DNA of 64,000 bases, from assembly GCA_003693705.1 (NCBI GenBank), contig RBZT01000375.1:1-64000 (forward strand). The letters run 5' to 3'. A program made the translations under genes and the position numbers. How positions within the stretch are numbered: the stretch's first letter is position 1; each line of letters opens with the position of its first letter. The stretch is from Polymyxa betae (taxonomy: Eukaryota; Endomyxa; Phytomyxea; Plasmodiophorida; Plasmodiophoridae). A model generated the notes under the pieces. The model ran no database searches. It saw only the letters and a list, made by a program, of their open reading frames with translations, and was not told the origin of the DNA. Below are positions 25,708 through 36,443 of this stretch, in pieces.

Positions 25708-26570
25708 TTAGTGATGCCATTGATCGTTCGTAGAAACTTTAACGTTATCCCCTCTAAGAATCTTATAAACGATAATGAAGATGATTAAGATTAGAATAGA
25801 GAGGGCCATGCACCAAATATACTTATCTGTTGCTGTCCTCCTCAACATTCTTTTCACAATGAATGTCGCTCTGGTCAGCGTATCATCGATTTCGTAGGCT
25901 TGGTCATGAATGCGGTTCAGCTGCTCGGTTTGTGCTTTAAGTTTCGCGGCTGTTTCTATACCAACCTACAGATGTATTTTTTAGAAAACACTCAAGACAT
26001 AGCGATGAAGCAAGGAGAACACGAAACAGCAAAATTGAACCGACTTCTTGCGTTTCGTTCAGAATCCGAATAGCGGTCTCTGCTGATTCGTTCGTCTCAT
26101 TCATGAGCTTATTTCCATAATCCATGAGATTCGCTTCGGTCATCTGTGATGGATCTATGGGCTTGTCAGCTGGTTGAACGCCTTCACTAGTTCGAGCCCA
26201 TTCCATATCTCTAACATGGCAATGTTTTGGTGAAAGCAATCGCAGAGTACGTCGTTGTAATCCACCTGGTGATGTCCTTCAAGGCGGTAAGCTCCCCTTT
26301 CAATCTTCCTTTCCAAATATTACGAGCATCGGGGTCTAAAACTCGAACCTCCATCTCTACCATTTTCATGTCTCGTCTCGCACGCGATACCTTATCCTCC
26401 AGATCATTTAGCATCTGTAGCACGATAATCAGTAAACGATACTTCCTGGAGCTAATCCCAACCTTGGTTTTCTCAGCAGGTTTCTTGATTGTGCTGACTT
26501 TGTCCAGCTCAGTCCGTATTTCTGCAAGGCTGTCTTGCAGCTCTTTATGACGCATGTTGAGCTCCGTCAT
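25708..26570 (-). CDS. NPSN-type Qb-SNARE
   Basis: The start is 26570 (MTELNMRHKEL) and the stop is 25708-25710. The N-terminal coiled-coil (DLEDKVSRARRDMKMVEMEV) precedes a linker. The SNARE helix follows: AKLKAQTEQLNRIHDQAYEI then DDTLTRATFIVKRMLRR. The zero-layer Q falls within the QTEQL area, and a C-terminal membrane anchor follows (YIWCMALSILILIIFIIVY). The arrangement, with the TAAKLKAQTEQ and ATDK motifs, matches the 'novel plant SNARE' (NPSN11-13) family. That family acts at the cell plate and plasma membrane in plants and also occurs in several protist groups. Introns of about 50-80 nt separate exons at 26200-26240, 25970-26040 and 26400-26420. Vti1/Gos1-type Qb-SNAREs are the alternative assignment. 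Confidence 0.7.
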
Positions 26571-26585
26571 GATTGATTATTGGAT

Positions 26586-26954
26586 TTAGCAGCAGCAGCG
26601 GCTTAAACCAGCATCGATCGTGTGTGAATGTCTGCTGATCACTGCCTGGGAATACAGATCTGCTTGGGTACCCTTGCCAGCAACCAGGTCATCATCATCC
26701 ATTTTCCAGAACAATTTCCTAATCCTGTATCCATGAAAAGGCTGAGCTTTGGGGATATGGAGAGATGTCATGTTTGGGAAGTGCTCCAGATAGTCTCCTA
26801 TCGATTACAGTCCTGATTTCCGCAAACTGTGCGGATCGTCCTTCTCTTGCAAAACATACCTCTCTGATTTTGTGTCGGAAGGTGGTGCTGATGTTGGGGT
26901 TGTACGCCGTCACTCGTGGATCGGTGTCGATTATTTTCAAACATTACGACATAA
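26586..26954 (-). other. Minus-strand coding-like segment upstream of the NPSN gene
   Basis: The frame at about 26770-26940 (IIDTDPRVTAYNPNISTTF) looks protein-like and may be joined by a splice to 26586-26770 (KAQPFHGYRIRKLFWKMDDD). I cannot assign a family or a definite start. It could be an upstream exon set of an unknown gene or a gene remnant next to the WD40 pseudogene. Confidence 0.25.
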
Positions 26955-27072
26955 TCGAATCGATAGTGTGGAAGATCTAAGACGTATACGTGCTTCAATA
27001 TCGAATATTTTAGTCGAATCGATAGTGTGGAAGATCTAAGACGTATACGTGCTTCAATATCGAATATTTTAG
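26955..27072 (+). repeat. 59-bp perfect tandem duplication
   Basis: Bases 26955-27013 are repeated exactly as 27014-27072. The unit lies at the 5' edge of the WD40 pseudogene and contains its first visible codons (VEDLRRIRASISNI). The perfect identity points to a very recent duplication, or an assembly or replication-slippage event. Confidence 0.9.
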
Positions 27073-27700
27073 TAGGACAATGGGCATTAGATGGACGTCA
27101 AATAGCAGAATCTACATCTGATGGATGTATTGAAATATGTCATTCATCTCATAACTGCAAAATGTTACTGCTACTAACATCACCATCACCTGCTACATCT
27201 ATTAGATTTCGACATCAGATTTTACATCCGATTTATTACAACATGTACTAGCTGCTACATATATTACTGGACCTATTCGCTATTGCTCAATCTCATTTTC
27301 AATCTGGTGCTAAGATACGTCATCAAACTGGACGTGATAATCAATGAATGGCGTTAGATTATAGTAAGAGATGCTCTAATGTTAGTTACTGCTGGTAAAG
27401 ATCGTTTCGTATAAATGATGAGACTACTGGCTCTATTATACGTACATCATCTGGACATACTAATAGAACATTCTCTACGAAGTATCATCAAGATCGATTA
27501 ATAAAATTAGCTGTTGGATGGGATGATACTGTAGTTCCACTACCTTTATTAGTAACAGTTGTATTTAATAGTTGTGATAGGTACGCCTATGGGATAAACG
27601 TGCTTTCCCAGCTGGATTAATACATGGACCACATATATGTGGTGATGCTATTGATATGAAACGACATGAAGTATTAACTGGATCATTGGATTAATAAAGA
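27030..27700 (+). pseudogene. Decayed WD40-repeat gene
   Basis: Fragments in all three plus-strand frames add up to the latter part of a WD40 protein. Examples are ALDGRQIAESTSDGCIEI, then INDETTGSIIRTSSGHTN, then IKLAVGWDDTV, and finally GPHICGDAIDMKRHEVLTG. The order and wording (a GHTNR blade, a GWDDTV blade, GPHICGDA) match a WD40 protein family that is widespread in protists. The frames are broken repeatedly by small indels and stops, with no introns visible at the breaks. This suggests an old retrocopy or an abandoned paralogue. Confidence 0.7.
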
Positions 27701-27940
27701 TCAAATTTATGCAGTTCAGACCAGTCTCAATGATATAGGCAAATGCGATTACGTAGAGAGGGGGATATAGTGCAGGCAACATCGCGATACCAGAGTCTAG
27801 GATTTTCCAAATTAGTTGTTGTATGGGAATTTCATGCTGTTAGCTGTTGAGAGATGAAGCATGGGTTTATCTCTTTCTTTGGAGCAGGCTGGCTGATTTG
27901 CTGTATCAAACTCTCTTAGTCACGGTAGGATATGGTGCTT

Positions 27941-27990
27941 TGTAGTTAGGTATGTATATGAATTTTGTAGTTAGGTATGTATATGAATTT
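27941..27990 (+). repeat. 25-bp tandem duplication
   Basis: A 25-bp unit beginning TGTAGTTAGGTATGTATATG is present twice head to tail at 27941-27965 and 27966-27990, just beyond the 3' end of the syntaxin gene on the opposite strand. Confidence 0.85.
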
Positions 27991-28017
27991 TTTATGGAAT
28001 AGATATATTATACTAGG

Positions 28018-29186
28018 TTAAGCGATAAACCCAATAAAGAATACAGAAAAAATTATGAGGGCTAGGAAAATTTTAATGATTAGTCCTCGGTTGGATCTCA
28101 TTCTATCCCAGTACATAACCAGTTGTTCATGAGCGCCTTCCACATTTCCCATTGTTAAAACAACATTATCGTCAATTCGACGTATTTGTTCTCCTTGCAT
28201 TGAGACAATCGTCGCTAACCGCTGGTACATTTCACCTAACTCCTGAATCGTTGAATCGATATTGGTGATGGCGTTCGATCTGCTTTGTAGATACGCATCA
28301 GCATTTGTGGAAGATGCCGGCAACAGAGCCTGCGTTTGTTCGGCATGTATCTGATCCTGAGAAGCTGAAGGCGACATTGCAGCTGACGAATGCATATCTT
28401 TGATAGCAACTCGATGTTAATCAGCCGATATAACCACGATATCAAAAGAGTGCATTACCTGGTCGATGGCGCATACCAAATCCAGAAGAACTGGATAAAG
28501 CAGAATACTGGCCCCTGCGCGTATCCTGCGATCTCATATTGGCAGAGCGAACTTTCAGCACGTCTTGAAACATCTTTGCCTGGTCGGCAATTTTGGTCTT
28601 GAGATCCTTCACGACTCCCATCGTATGCCCATCAGCCTAATGAAATCAGAATGTGTTCGTCTTCAACAAAACGATAAATCTGACTTGTTTGGCTCCGGTC
28701 TGGTGCTCCTCACCGTATTTCGCTAGGATATCAATCTCACTTGAAATCGTATTGAGATCCGTTTTGATAACCTCAGTTAGCTGAGCTATCTTATCACTTG
28801 GCAAGACAAAATGTTGGTAATAGAATTCAATTAAACTTGTCCAGAACTGACCTCGGATCATTGAAAAGTTGCCGAGTCTGGGCGATCTTCGCCAGGCTTT
28901 CTAACTTTGTTGTTGTGTTGATAATCATTCGGTTGATTTCTAAAGCTGCTTTGTTGAAATTGATAGAAGATGCTGGAGTAGGCGGAGCAGCGGTGTTCAC
29001 AGCCTTTTGTTGTGTAATGAATCACAGTGAAATCGGTGAAGAAGACATTACCTCAGGTACTGATCTTTGACGCCTAAACGAATCTGCAGTAGAGAAAAAT
29101 TCGGAAGTCCTATCATGTGCCCCGTGACCGCCTTGGTTAGACCCAAGCGTACTTCTCCATGTTGACATGGAGCTATTCTGATTCAT
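28018..29186 (-). CDS. STX5: Syntaxin 5/Sed5-type Qa-SNARE
   Basis: The start is 29186 (MNQNSSMSTW). The N-terminal motif AHDRTSEFFSTADSFRRQR is the Sly1-binding-like peptide of syntaxin 5 (compare the DRTxEF core). A three-helix Habc-like region follows across several exons (28650-28990). The SNARE motif is in the last exon, with RSNAITNIDSTIQELGEMYQ followed by MQGEQIRRIDDNV. The C-terminal anchor is IIKIFLALIIFSVFFIGFIA, with the stop at 28018-28020. Syntaxin 5 is the Golgi/ER-Golgi Qa-SNARE that pairs with Bos1, Bet1 and Sec22. The RIDDNV and NVEGAHEQL wording is typical of plant SYP3/Sed5 proteins. Plasma-membrane syntaxins are a less likely alternative. Confidence 0.85.
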
Positions 29187-30070
29187 CAGGTTTTGCTGGC
29201 AATGCCCCTATAATTCGGGCTTGTAAGTGCCGTCGAACCGATAATAATCGGCGACAATCAAGAACGGCCCTCTGGCTCTGCTTCTTCTCGAGAAAATTTT
29301 CTGAAACCGACGACTGTTAAGGAGGCCGCGCCTCCGGGTATCCTTATTTCGAAAAGCAATTTTTTTGATTTTTCCACAATCAGATCTGACGGTGACGGCT
29401 GAGCTCGGCTTTAGCCAAGACATTTAGATCCCCGAAGTGTTCGATGTATTTTGCCAACGGGTACGGCAGTGTTCGCAGAATCTGATTTTTGGCGATGTTT
29501 GTGGAATTACAAAACGGAAATCGATTGCTTCGCAGGAAGTCTGCCTTTTTGAAGCTTTCGGATCGAATTGTGTAAGGTTTGACAAACTGTAGCATTCACA
29601 ACCAGTACCTTTTGTACAAATACCTCGCAAATTATAAGACCATTCTTCGTGAATCTATCGTCAAGGAACACACCAACGAACGCCAAGCCCGTGATACAAG
29701 GAGTGGAACAACGTCAGCAATCGATGAAATCTGACAGAACTGCCAGACAACGGTCGAAACGTGATGGTCGCCGATTTCTATGATGATGAAGCAATCGTCA
29801 TAGAGTGAACTGAAAGAATTGGGATGTAACGTATAACAGAGTGGGTGGCATATATTCCCCCGTTACACTCGTTATGGCGCCCAGTTTTCGGCTGGGGCGG
29901 TCTCGACCCCAAAACCCTCTTGGGGCGCCCCCATAACAACATTCGGGCATTTCTTGTGTACATCAAGTAATGCAGGCCGATCCCATTTCCAGTCAGTCCA
30001 GTATCGTTCTGGAATCCGGTCTCAGACAGATCATATCCAGCGCCGTTGGTGATCATGAATCCACCGATAA
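29187..30070. other. Unassigned stretch with coding-like fragments and palindromes
   Basis: A minus-strand frame at 29380-29595 (NIAKNQILRTLPYPLAKYIE) and another at about 29778-30132 (YDLSETGFQNDTGLTGNG) look protein-like. Neither has a family match and both lack clear splice partners. A GC-rich palindrome, GGAGGCCGCGCCTCC, lies at 29321-29335; a near copy of its left half begins the window. The area may be a degraded gene or repeat. Confidence 0.3.
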
Positions 30071-30121
30071 CGCCATCGCAGTCATCACTACAGTACGTTT
30101 CCCGCATCAACGCCTGCCGCC

Positions 30122-31204
30122 TTGATAACATCATCGACACAGTTCATCCAAACCTTGACAACCTTGGTGCAGCTCCTACCGAACTTGACATCGATTCGTC
30201 ATTCCAATGAACTGATGAAGAAGTATGTCAGTTCATGCCAGGCTGCTATACAGGCTGAAAGCCTGGCAATTCTTCAATCGAAATATTCCACCGAACTAAG
30301 CAACATTCCCGAAGAACTGTCTCTTTCGAACCAAGGGTCTCCAATCAGAAGCGCATCCCCGGATTTGAAAATCCCACAGCTGCGAGCTAAGACAGCGCCT
30401 CGACATTCGCTTCTTCAACCTACCCGAAGAAGCTTAACAATGGTTCGGCGTAAATCGGTCGAGCCTGATATGTCGCTTTCTGCTTCGTGTTTTCGCATGA
30501 ATTCTTCAAGTTCCGTTGATCCCGGTTCCAACAATATTCCTTTACATCCTACTAGATCGAATTTGTCAGCACAACTTCGTCGCAGCAAAACGTTGGATGT
30601 CAGCAGAAGTGTCGATCTCAGTGCAGCGAAGCGGTCATCAAGCTCGTATTCTTTCGCTGCAGCGTCGACACCAAGGACCACAAACGAAAGAAGCAAAAGG
30701 GTAGCCTCTGCTCGTCGCTTGACGGAAGGCAATATAACGACAAGAAGGAATAGCGACATCCAGCAATTGAGCGACGCATCTATCGATGTATCTCGAAGCG
30801 TCGATTGGGGGAGCTTCACATCGTCGACCAGCAGCTCTAACGCTCCAAATGACGACCTTGAGATAGACGATCAAGTTCAGAAGCAGACAAAGGTGAAAGC
30901 TCCATCTAGGACACGGTCGCTTCTCTCAAGGTTACTTCTAACGGATTCTGAAAAGCGTCGAGCTTCACAGGCTGAAGCTGTAGCTGTAACTTTTCATTTT
31001 CAGTGTATTATCGTATTGATTGACTGTAACACAGAGTAAGGAGAATGAAAAAAGAAATTCGGAATTTCTGCAGAATGTTGAGGAGCTTGTCGCCAAATCG
31101 TCTCCGGTAAGCTGACGATGCGTGTTTTATCTCGAGCTGCTATAACCTTGTTCGCTCAGTACGATGAAGTATTTGCAACTCGGACCAAGATTCTAAACGA
31201 GTAG
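30122..31204 (+). CDS. Ser/Arg-rich protein, family unknown
   Basis: A long exon to about 30990 encodes a helical N-terminus (TLTTLVQLLPNLTSIR, ELMKKYVSSCQAAIQAE). A basic serine-rich region follows, with an internal near-repeat VSRSVDL/VSRSVDW at about 30600 and 30790 and many RRxS/RSxS potential phosphosites. Two short introns then lead to SKENEKRNSEFLQNVEEL and YDEVFATRTKILNE, with the stop at 31202-31204. The true start is uncertain: the frame is open from about 30071 without an obvious Met, so an upstream exon is likely. Function is unknown; disordered basic/serine composition suggests a regulated scaffold or cytoskeleton-associated protein, but this is inference. Confidence 0.55.
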
Positions 31205-31288
31205 CTAAATCTTATTTTAACCCTACCCATGTTCACAGGGATTGTCATCAATACACTGATTAATTTAATTAAGCTTAGACGCCTAAAT

Positions 31289-31919
31289 CTAAAATGCAAA
31301 TCCGTTTCCACAGTAGGGACAGCGATAAATTTGGTTCGGCGTGCTTGCACTAATATTGGAAATTTGGAGGCAGGTAGGACAGTTGACCTGAACAATAATT
31401 AGCCTATTGGCAGAAAACAAGTTGAATAAGGCATAACGTACTGTTATTGTCTGCACTGTTGCGCCAGCAGTATTACTCGCAGCCCTGAATAATAGCTCAG
31501 CAAGTTTCCAAGTTATAAAAATGTGCTATTACTGTTGCTGAGTTGCTGTTGCCGCTCCCGAGCGAATTGCCGCCAATTCATCTGCATTCAAGTTAAACCA
31601 ATGACAACTATTAATCACTCATTGTATTTCATTACCTGATGCAGGTGGCTCAACCTGCATTTGAAGAAGCGATGCTGTTTTTACAAATGCATCCTGATAC
31701 TGTAGCTGATCATGCATATGGTACCTTTATATGAACCTCAAAACTCAGATTTTGCAAAAAGAGCGTTGTCGTTTACGAATCTATGCGGTATCCTGCACGA
31801 ACTGCATCGAGATAGGTCATGGAGTCATCAACCTTTTCGATTGGAGCGATCTTGCTTGAACGACGACAGCAGCAGAGCAATTTCGGTAATTTGAACAGTA
31901 CCTGGGTTCCAGTTCTCAT
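31289..31919 (-). CDS. 140-aa protein with a C-terminal zinc ribbon
   Basis: Five exons (complement of 31289-31387, 31442-31484, 31533-31581, 31636-31724, 31777-31919) keep one frame of 423 nt. The middle reads YHMHDQLQYQDAFVKTASLL, and an Ala/Gln/Thr-rich linker follows. The C-terminus is CPTC, 17 residues, then CPYCGNGFAF: a four-cysteine zinc ribbon ending the protein. I do not recognise the family. The candidate ATG at 31919 overlaps by one base the stop codon (31919-31921) of the upstream membrane-protein frame on the same strand. It may therefore be a separate gene or, if a splice or sequence error is hidden here, the C-terminal domain of that membrane protein. Confidence 0.6.
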
Positions 31920-34715
31920 CAACCAAACAAGAGATGCAACTCAATTACGTTCTGGCCCAGTATGACAGCAACAATCACCAGAAAGATGAATGCATTGAGG
32001 GAAGTTAACCGCTGTCCAAATTCGTCATTCTGCGTGGCACCGATTCACATTGATAATACAATCAAGATACGACTTGGATTACCGATTCTGAGGCATTGGG
32101 GTTAATGCTCTCCGATGACAATGTTGCCGGATAAGAATAGATCCATAAAGCCATCGCACAGTGAACAAATACCGCCCATTTCATGATAGATACAGCATAT
32201 TCGCCAAGTGTTTGATCCATCATAGGTGGATAGCGATGCAAACGTAACAGAGCGATCTGGGAAAGGTTAAATATGAAACATTAGCTGGCATCAATAAATT
32301 AACGAACTAGTCAAATCCAATCCAATCCAGCTGAATATGGCCATACCTTATCGAATAAACGGGTAAACATGAGAGTCAATGAACACGTGAATAGCATCAG
32401 AGGAATTCCCGAAGAATACAAAAGCGAGACGAACATTGTGTTTAGGACTGCAGCGTACCGGTCCGATAGGACAAAACTTGGCCCAGAGTACAGTTCGTTC
32501 AGATCCTAAATTCAAGTCAATGGAAACGTGTGAAATCAGTAGAAACCACTCGACTTTCTGGGTCCTCATCTTGTTGCGTCGACAGAATCTCTTTATTGCC
32601 GAGATCGGTATCTGAATGACTGGCATAATATGAGGGTTAATGACGTTAAGCGTCATCGTTAACATAACAGAAACGCCCACGTCTCGGTACCAATCCGAGT
32701 TCACATCGCTATATGATCCATTGAAGATCTCGCCGAGGTGGAACCGCGAGAGATTGCCATTCATCAACATGATAATGATTCCTGAAATTCTAGTTCACTT
32801 TTATCGAGTAAACCCGTCGAACACGAACCAGTATTGATGAAAAGAGCGACGAATAGTTTCTCAGTAATAGCTTTCTCCTGCGACGATAGCGTGTTGTGCT
32901 TTTCGAACCTGACAAGTACGACAATCATTGTCTTCAGAAACATGTTCACAACGAAGATGGTAACTGCTATTAGCGCTGTCAAAAGCTAACATATTCAGTT
33001 AGAGATCATGAGCGAGTAAGAGAAATTGAGTACCTTCGAAAGCGCCAAGTTCGCTGCCCATTGCTGGCAAAGATCCTTGTTATCGACAAGTTGCCGCGAC
33101 AGCAACGACGCACAATAACAATCGACGCCAACTCCCCTCAGGGCGTCATCTCGTGTTGGTGCAGGAGCAGTACATACAGCCGCATCTGTTTTCATTTGTT
33201 TCTGCTTTTGAGAGGCCTAAACTGGAGTCAGTGGAGCAATTAAGGTTTGAGGATCCGCACAAGAAAGATGATTGTCAAAGAAACCAGCATGATGACGACA
33301 GTGGCGAACGATGTTAACATGCGACGACATTGACGAGACGTGCCGGAGTACTTCAAATTGTGGAATAAAATGTTCGACGGCTCTGTACAGGGGATATGTT
33401 TTCCGACGAATAAGCAGTGTGAGATTCAAACCGATTGCTGGATGCACCAGAATCCGTTTCCCTTTGAACCGTAACCGTCGCTTCATGCAGAGACGACTCC
33501 AGCTACAGTCACCTCAGTCACTGCAGCAGAATCATTCCCTTAAAAAATTGCACCATGAATTAGGATAGCTGGCCAAACAGCTTTTTCTGGAGGCAGCCGA
33601 ATCAAACGATATGTAGGCATCGACAGGCATGCGTCGAAACCTGGACTAAAAACAAACATCAAATCTATTGTTGAGAAATAACATCGTGATATAATTTACC
33701 TTAAAGGCGTCGATTTTTTTATCAAACGACTCACATTTAGCTTTAAGTTTCGATAGCTGCGAGGCGCCATCCGGTGTATCGCTGATCGATCTAAGTTGGG
33801 CCATCTGATGCTTCAACTTTCCACGTTCAATGTACATTTCGACAAGATCACTATCGTTAAACGAAATGACGGCATCAACAACTTTGCCCCATCGATCCTA
33901 AGCTTGTTATCACAAATTGGAAAACCCATCGAAACTCGGCAAACCTGGAAGAAATGATAGAGCTCCATACGATCGGTTAACTTGTTTGGTAGATTCTTCA
34001 CACGAACGGTGAAATCGGCAGCCGTTACTGCATTGCTTTCGCTCTGTTCAGCTTCCTTTCGCTGTGCTCGTTGCATTCTCCAGACTGGTCCATACAGTTA
34101 TATTGGTTTCGTAGCAAGTCCCAGCTAACTTACTGCTGAAGAGAAGATACGCTACAATAGCGACATCGAATGATACGATAATGGTACTTAGCGTTCGATT
34201 TGTCACTGTCCTATTGGTGAAAGGAATAGGGACGTCTTCAGATGATGGTCCGACTGCCCCCAACATTGTCTTTTCGACGAAGAAATCTGTGGATGCAATC
34301 CGCCTAGTCTACAACAATAACTATCTATCATTGCAAATCCTGTCCGATAAGTTATTACCCAAATGCTGATGGCTATTTGTGGCAAAGCCAGTAAGCAAGC
34401 GACCATAAAGGTTCGCTTCAGCCGCAATAGCATGCGGAAGTAGAGGAGGATGCCAACGCCAAACTCGCCAAAATTGTCGAACGATATTATGGGATCTGCT
34501 CTGGTTTAATAAAGATCACCAATGGCTGGTTGAGACCGACATGGGACATATGCACCATCGATTCGCTTTCGAGGCATCGTTTTGTTCCTGTAATTGATGG
34601 CGGCCTGTAATGAAACAGTTTCCTCATCCTATACGAAGTGTCAATTAGATGAGACTAGAAAATGGATAACTACCTGGTCGGGTTTCGAGACTTTGATGGC
34701 GACCGACTGTTCCAT
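31919..34715 (-). CDS. Multi-pass membrane protein, channel-like
   Basis: The candidate start at 34715 gives MEQSVAIKVSKPDQ. Hydrophobic segments follow at about 34370-34440 (GVGILLYFRMLLRLKRTFMV), 34150-34200 (TLSTIIVSFDVAIVAYLLF), 32950, 32640, 32350-32440 (MFVSLLYSSGIPLMLFTCSL) and 31940 (AFIFLVIVAVILGQNVIE). A soluble loop reads AADFTVRVKNLPNKLTDRME, then a coiled segment and FKGKRILVHPA. This order (TM segments, a 'V-x-LP' cytosolic fold, a coiled-coil and a later TM bundle with PEFxL and YSSGIPL) recalls TMEM63/OSCA-type and related protist channels. The similarity is partial and I would not fix the family. It probably sits in the plasma or an internal membrane. Intron joins are only partly resolved. 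Confidence 0.5.
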
Positions 34716-35619
34716 TTTAGGGCACCGGCAGGATAGAAGATGGGTATTTCTATTCAAAGCCGTACCCGGTCGCCACCCGGCCCAGAAGGCGATCATGAAG
34801 ATCGCAGCCAGTCACCGACAACAGGTTTGTTGCCCATGCCGAACTCCAGACTTTGAAATCTTTACTATTGTTCAAAGTTCAACGCGAACATAGCTCTATC
34901 AGATTCGTCTCTGGCCGCAAACTGCCTCTCAGTAAAGTAACGTTTTGCACGTTTGCGGCCTTGCGGGTGCCAAATGTCTCAGATGGACGGGCAAAATCGC
35001 TCCCAAATGCTGATTCGTCACGAATGAAATGTTTACGTACCACGAGAGCACCTATACTGCAGCGAACGACTTTTTATCGTTCGATGTTATCTAAATTGGG
35101 CAGCATACAATATTTCTAACCAAGTATATTTGTACGGTAGGTTTGATTTTTATTTTTTGCTTTTAGGTTACTGATATCCTTACGTACCTACTGATACATT
35201 AACGACGCACTCAGCTCTATTCAGATTGAACTAAAAATTGCAATGCTGATGTATTCTATTATTTAAGTTGGTTTTGCATGCGTAGAACCGCTGACTAATC
35301 TCACTTAGAGATTACGCTACAGGTTTCTGTTGATCTCTTGTATTGGATGCTGTAATCTTTTGTTTTGTATTGACAGAAAGCAAGAAGTTATCATGGTTTT
35401 TGGGAACAAAAGTTCATTTTCGAAAACTGTCTACGGATTTATGCAGTTCTTAATAATGCTACACTGATACAATCAACGAATCGTGGTCATCAATAGATTG
35501 AATTTTATTGAATTCCACATGATATTGGATAGAGCCTGAGATTACAAGTGCTTGTAAACGCAAATATCACTACGAAAAGATTACACATAAGTCATAGTTA
35601 GATGAGAATTGTACTAAAT
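34716..35619. other. AT-rich intergenic region
   Basis: No convincing coding sequence was found. From 35100 the composition becomes clearly AT-rich with stops in all frames. It lies upstream of the membrane-protein gene and downstream of the unassigned minus-strand gene's stop, so it may carry the promoter of the former. Confidence 0.45.
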
Positions 35620-36443
35620 TTATTTATAAATTTTTTTCAATTTAAACTTGAAATCGGGCGCCCGGCGGACGGCGCCGGACTGGGAGAGCCCAGGCTTACC
35701 CGAGCCCGAACTTGAGGTGTCGGGCTCGGTGCTGTCGCCAGTTGTCGGCTCTCCCTCCGAGGCCTCCAAATCGACGAAGGGGTCGATCTTCTGTAACAAA
35801 ATATGATTCTGGTTAGGGTTAGCGAACAATGGTGGAACAGTTACCTGTCTGAGTGGAGGCCTCGGGGTGCTCGGATGATGAGCGGCCATTCATCATCCGA
35901 GACCACAATCCGGCGCCGCTTGGGTAGGAGGAATAGTCCAAGTTACATGCAAAGGAAATCAGACAGCATTTTCGGCGACTCGCTATGTTGTCTGCCCCTA
36001 CAGAACGAGACACCTTGATTATTAGTTTCTAAAGCTTATTAAAAGGTCTTACCTGGTTTCTTTGAGTTAGGTTAGGATATATAAAGAATTAGAGCAGGCA
36101 AGTCACTGGGACAGCAGACTGCCATCGCCGTATACCCAGAGAGGAGATAGTCTCCATCTCCAGTGCAGATAGAGGCGCCCGGGCGCCCAGAAAGGGCGCT
36201 TCCGCCAGATGGCCGAGCAGCTCCCTGGTCAAAGCATACGGGAAGACTGCTACTGCCCGGCCAGCAGCCACTGGCTATCTGGCCGGCGGCTTGCCTCACT
36301 TCGCTGAACAGTCCTGAGATGGCATCCATGTTTTCAACTGTGGAGATGTCACAGTAACTTGATATCGTTTCATGAGGGATCCCTGTCGCTCCTTCTACAA
36401 CAGAGAGGGCTGCTCTCATTGCTTCCAGTCTTTCAGCTGCCAT
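35620..36443 (-). CDS. Unassigned gene in a GC-rich island
   Basis: Exon 35620-35790 (KIDPFVDLEASEGE to FKFKLKKIYK, stop at 35620) joins exon 35845 to about 35920 (KRRRIVVSDDEWPLIIRAP) through a clean 54-nt GT-AG intron. That intron contains a telomere-like CTAACCCTAACC. Further upstream, frames at 36072-36443 (MAAERLEAMRAALSVVEGA; later FPYALTRELLGHLAEAPFLG) have coding-like composition but I could not join them uniquely. The acidic SDDE patch beside a basic KRRR run suggests a nuclear protein. GC content and codon choice are higher than in flanking genes. No family recognised. Confidence 0.4.

Noticed and set aside
35870-35901. Perfect 12-bp inverted repeat with an 8-nt loop
   Set aside because: It lies inside the coding exon that reads VSDDEWPLIIR and is explained by codon repetition (GAT GAT versus ATC ATC). 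There is no terminator-like or element-like context.
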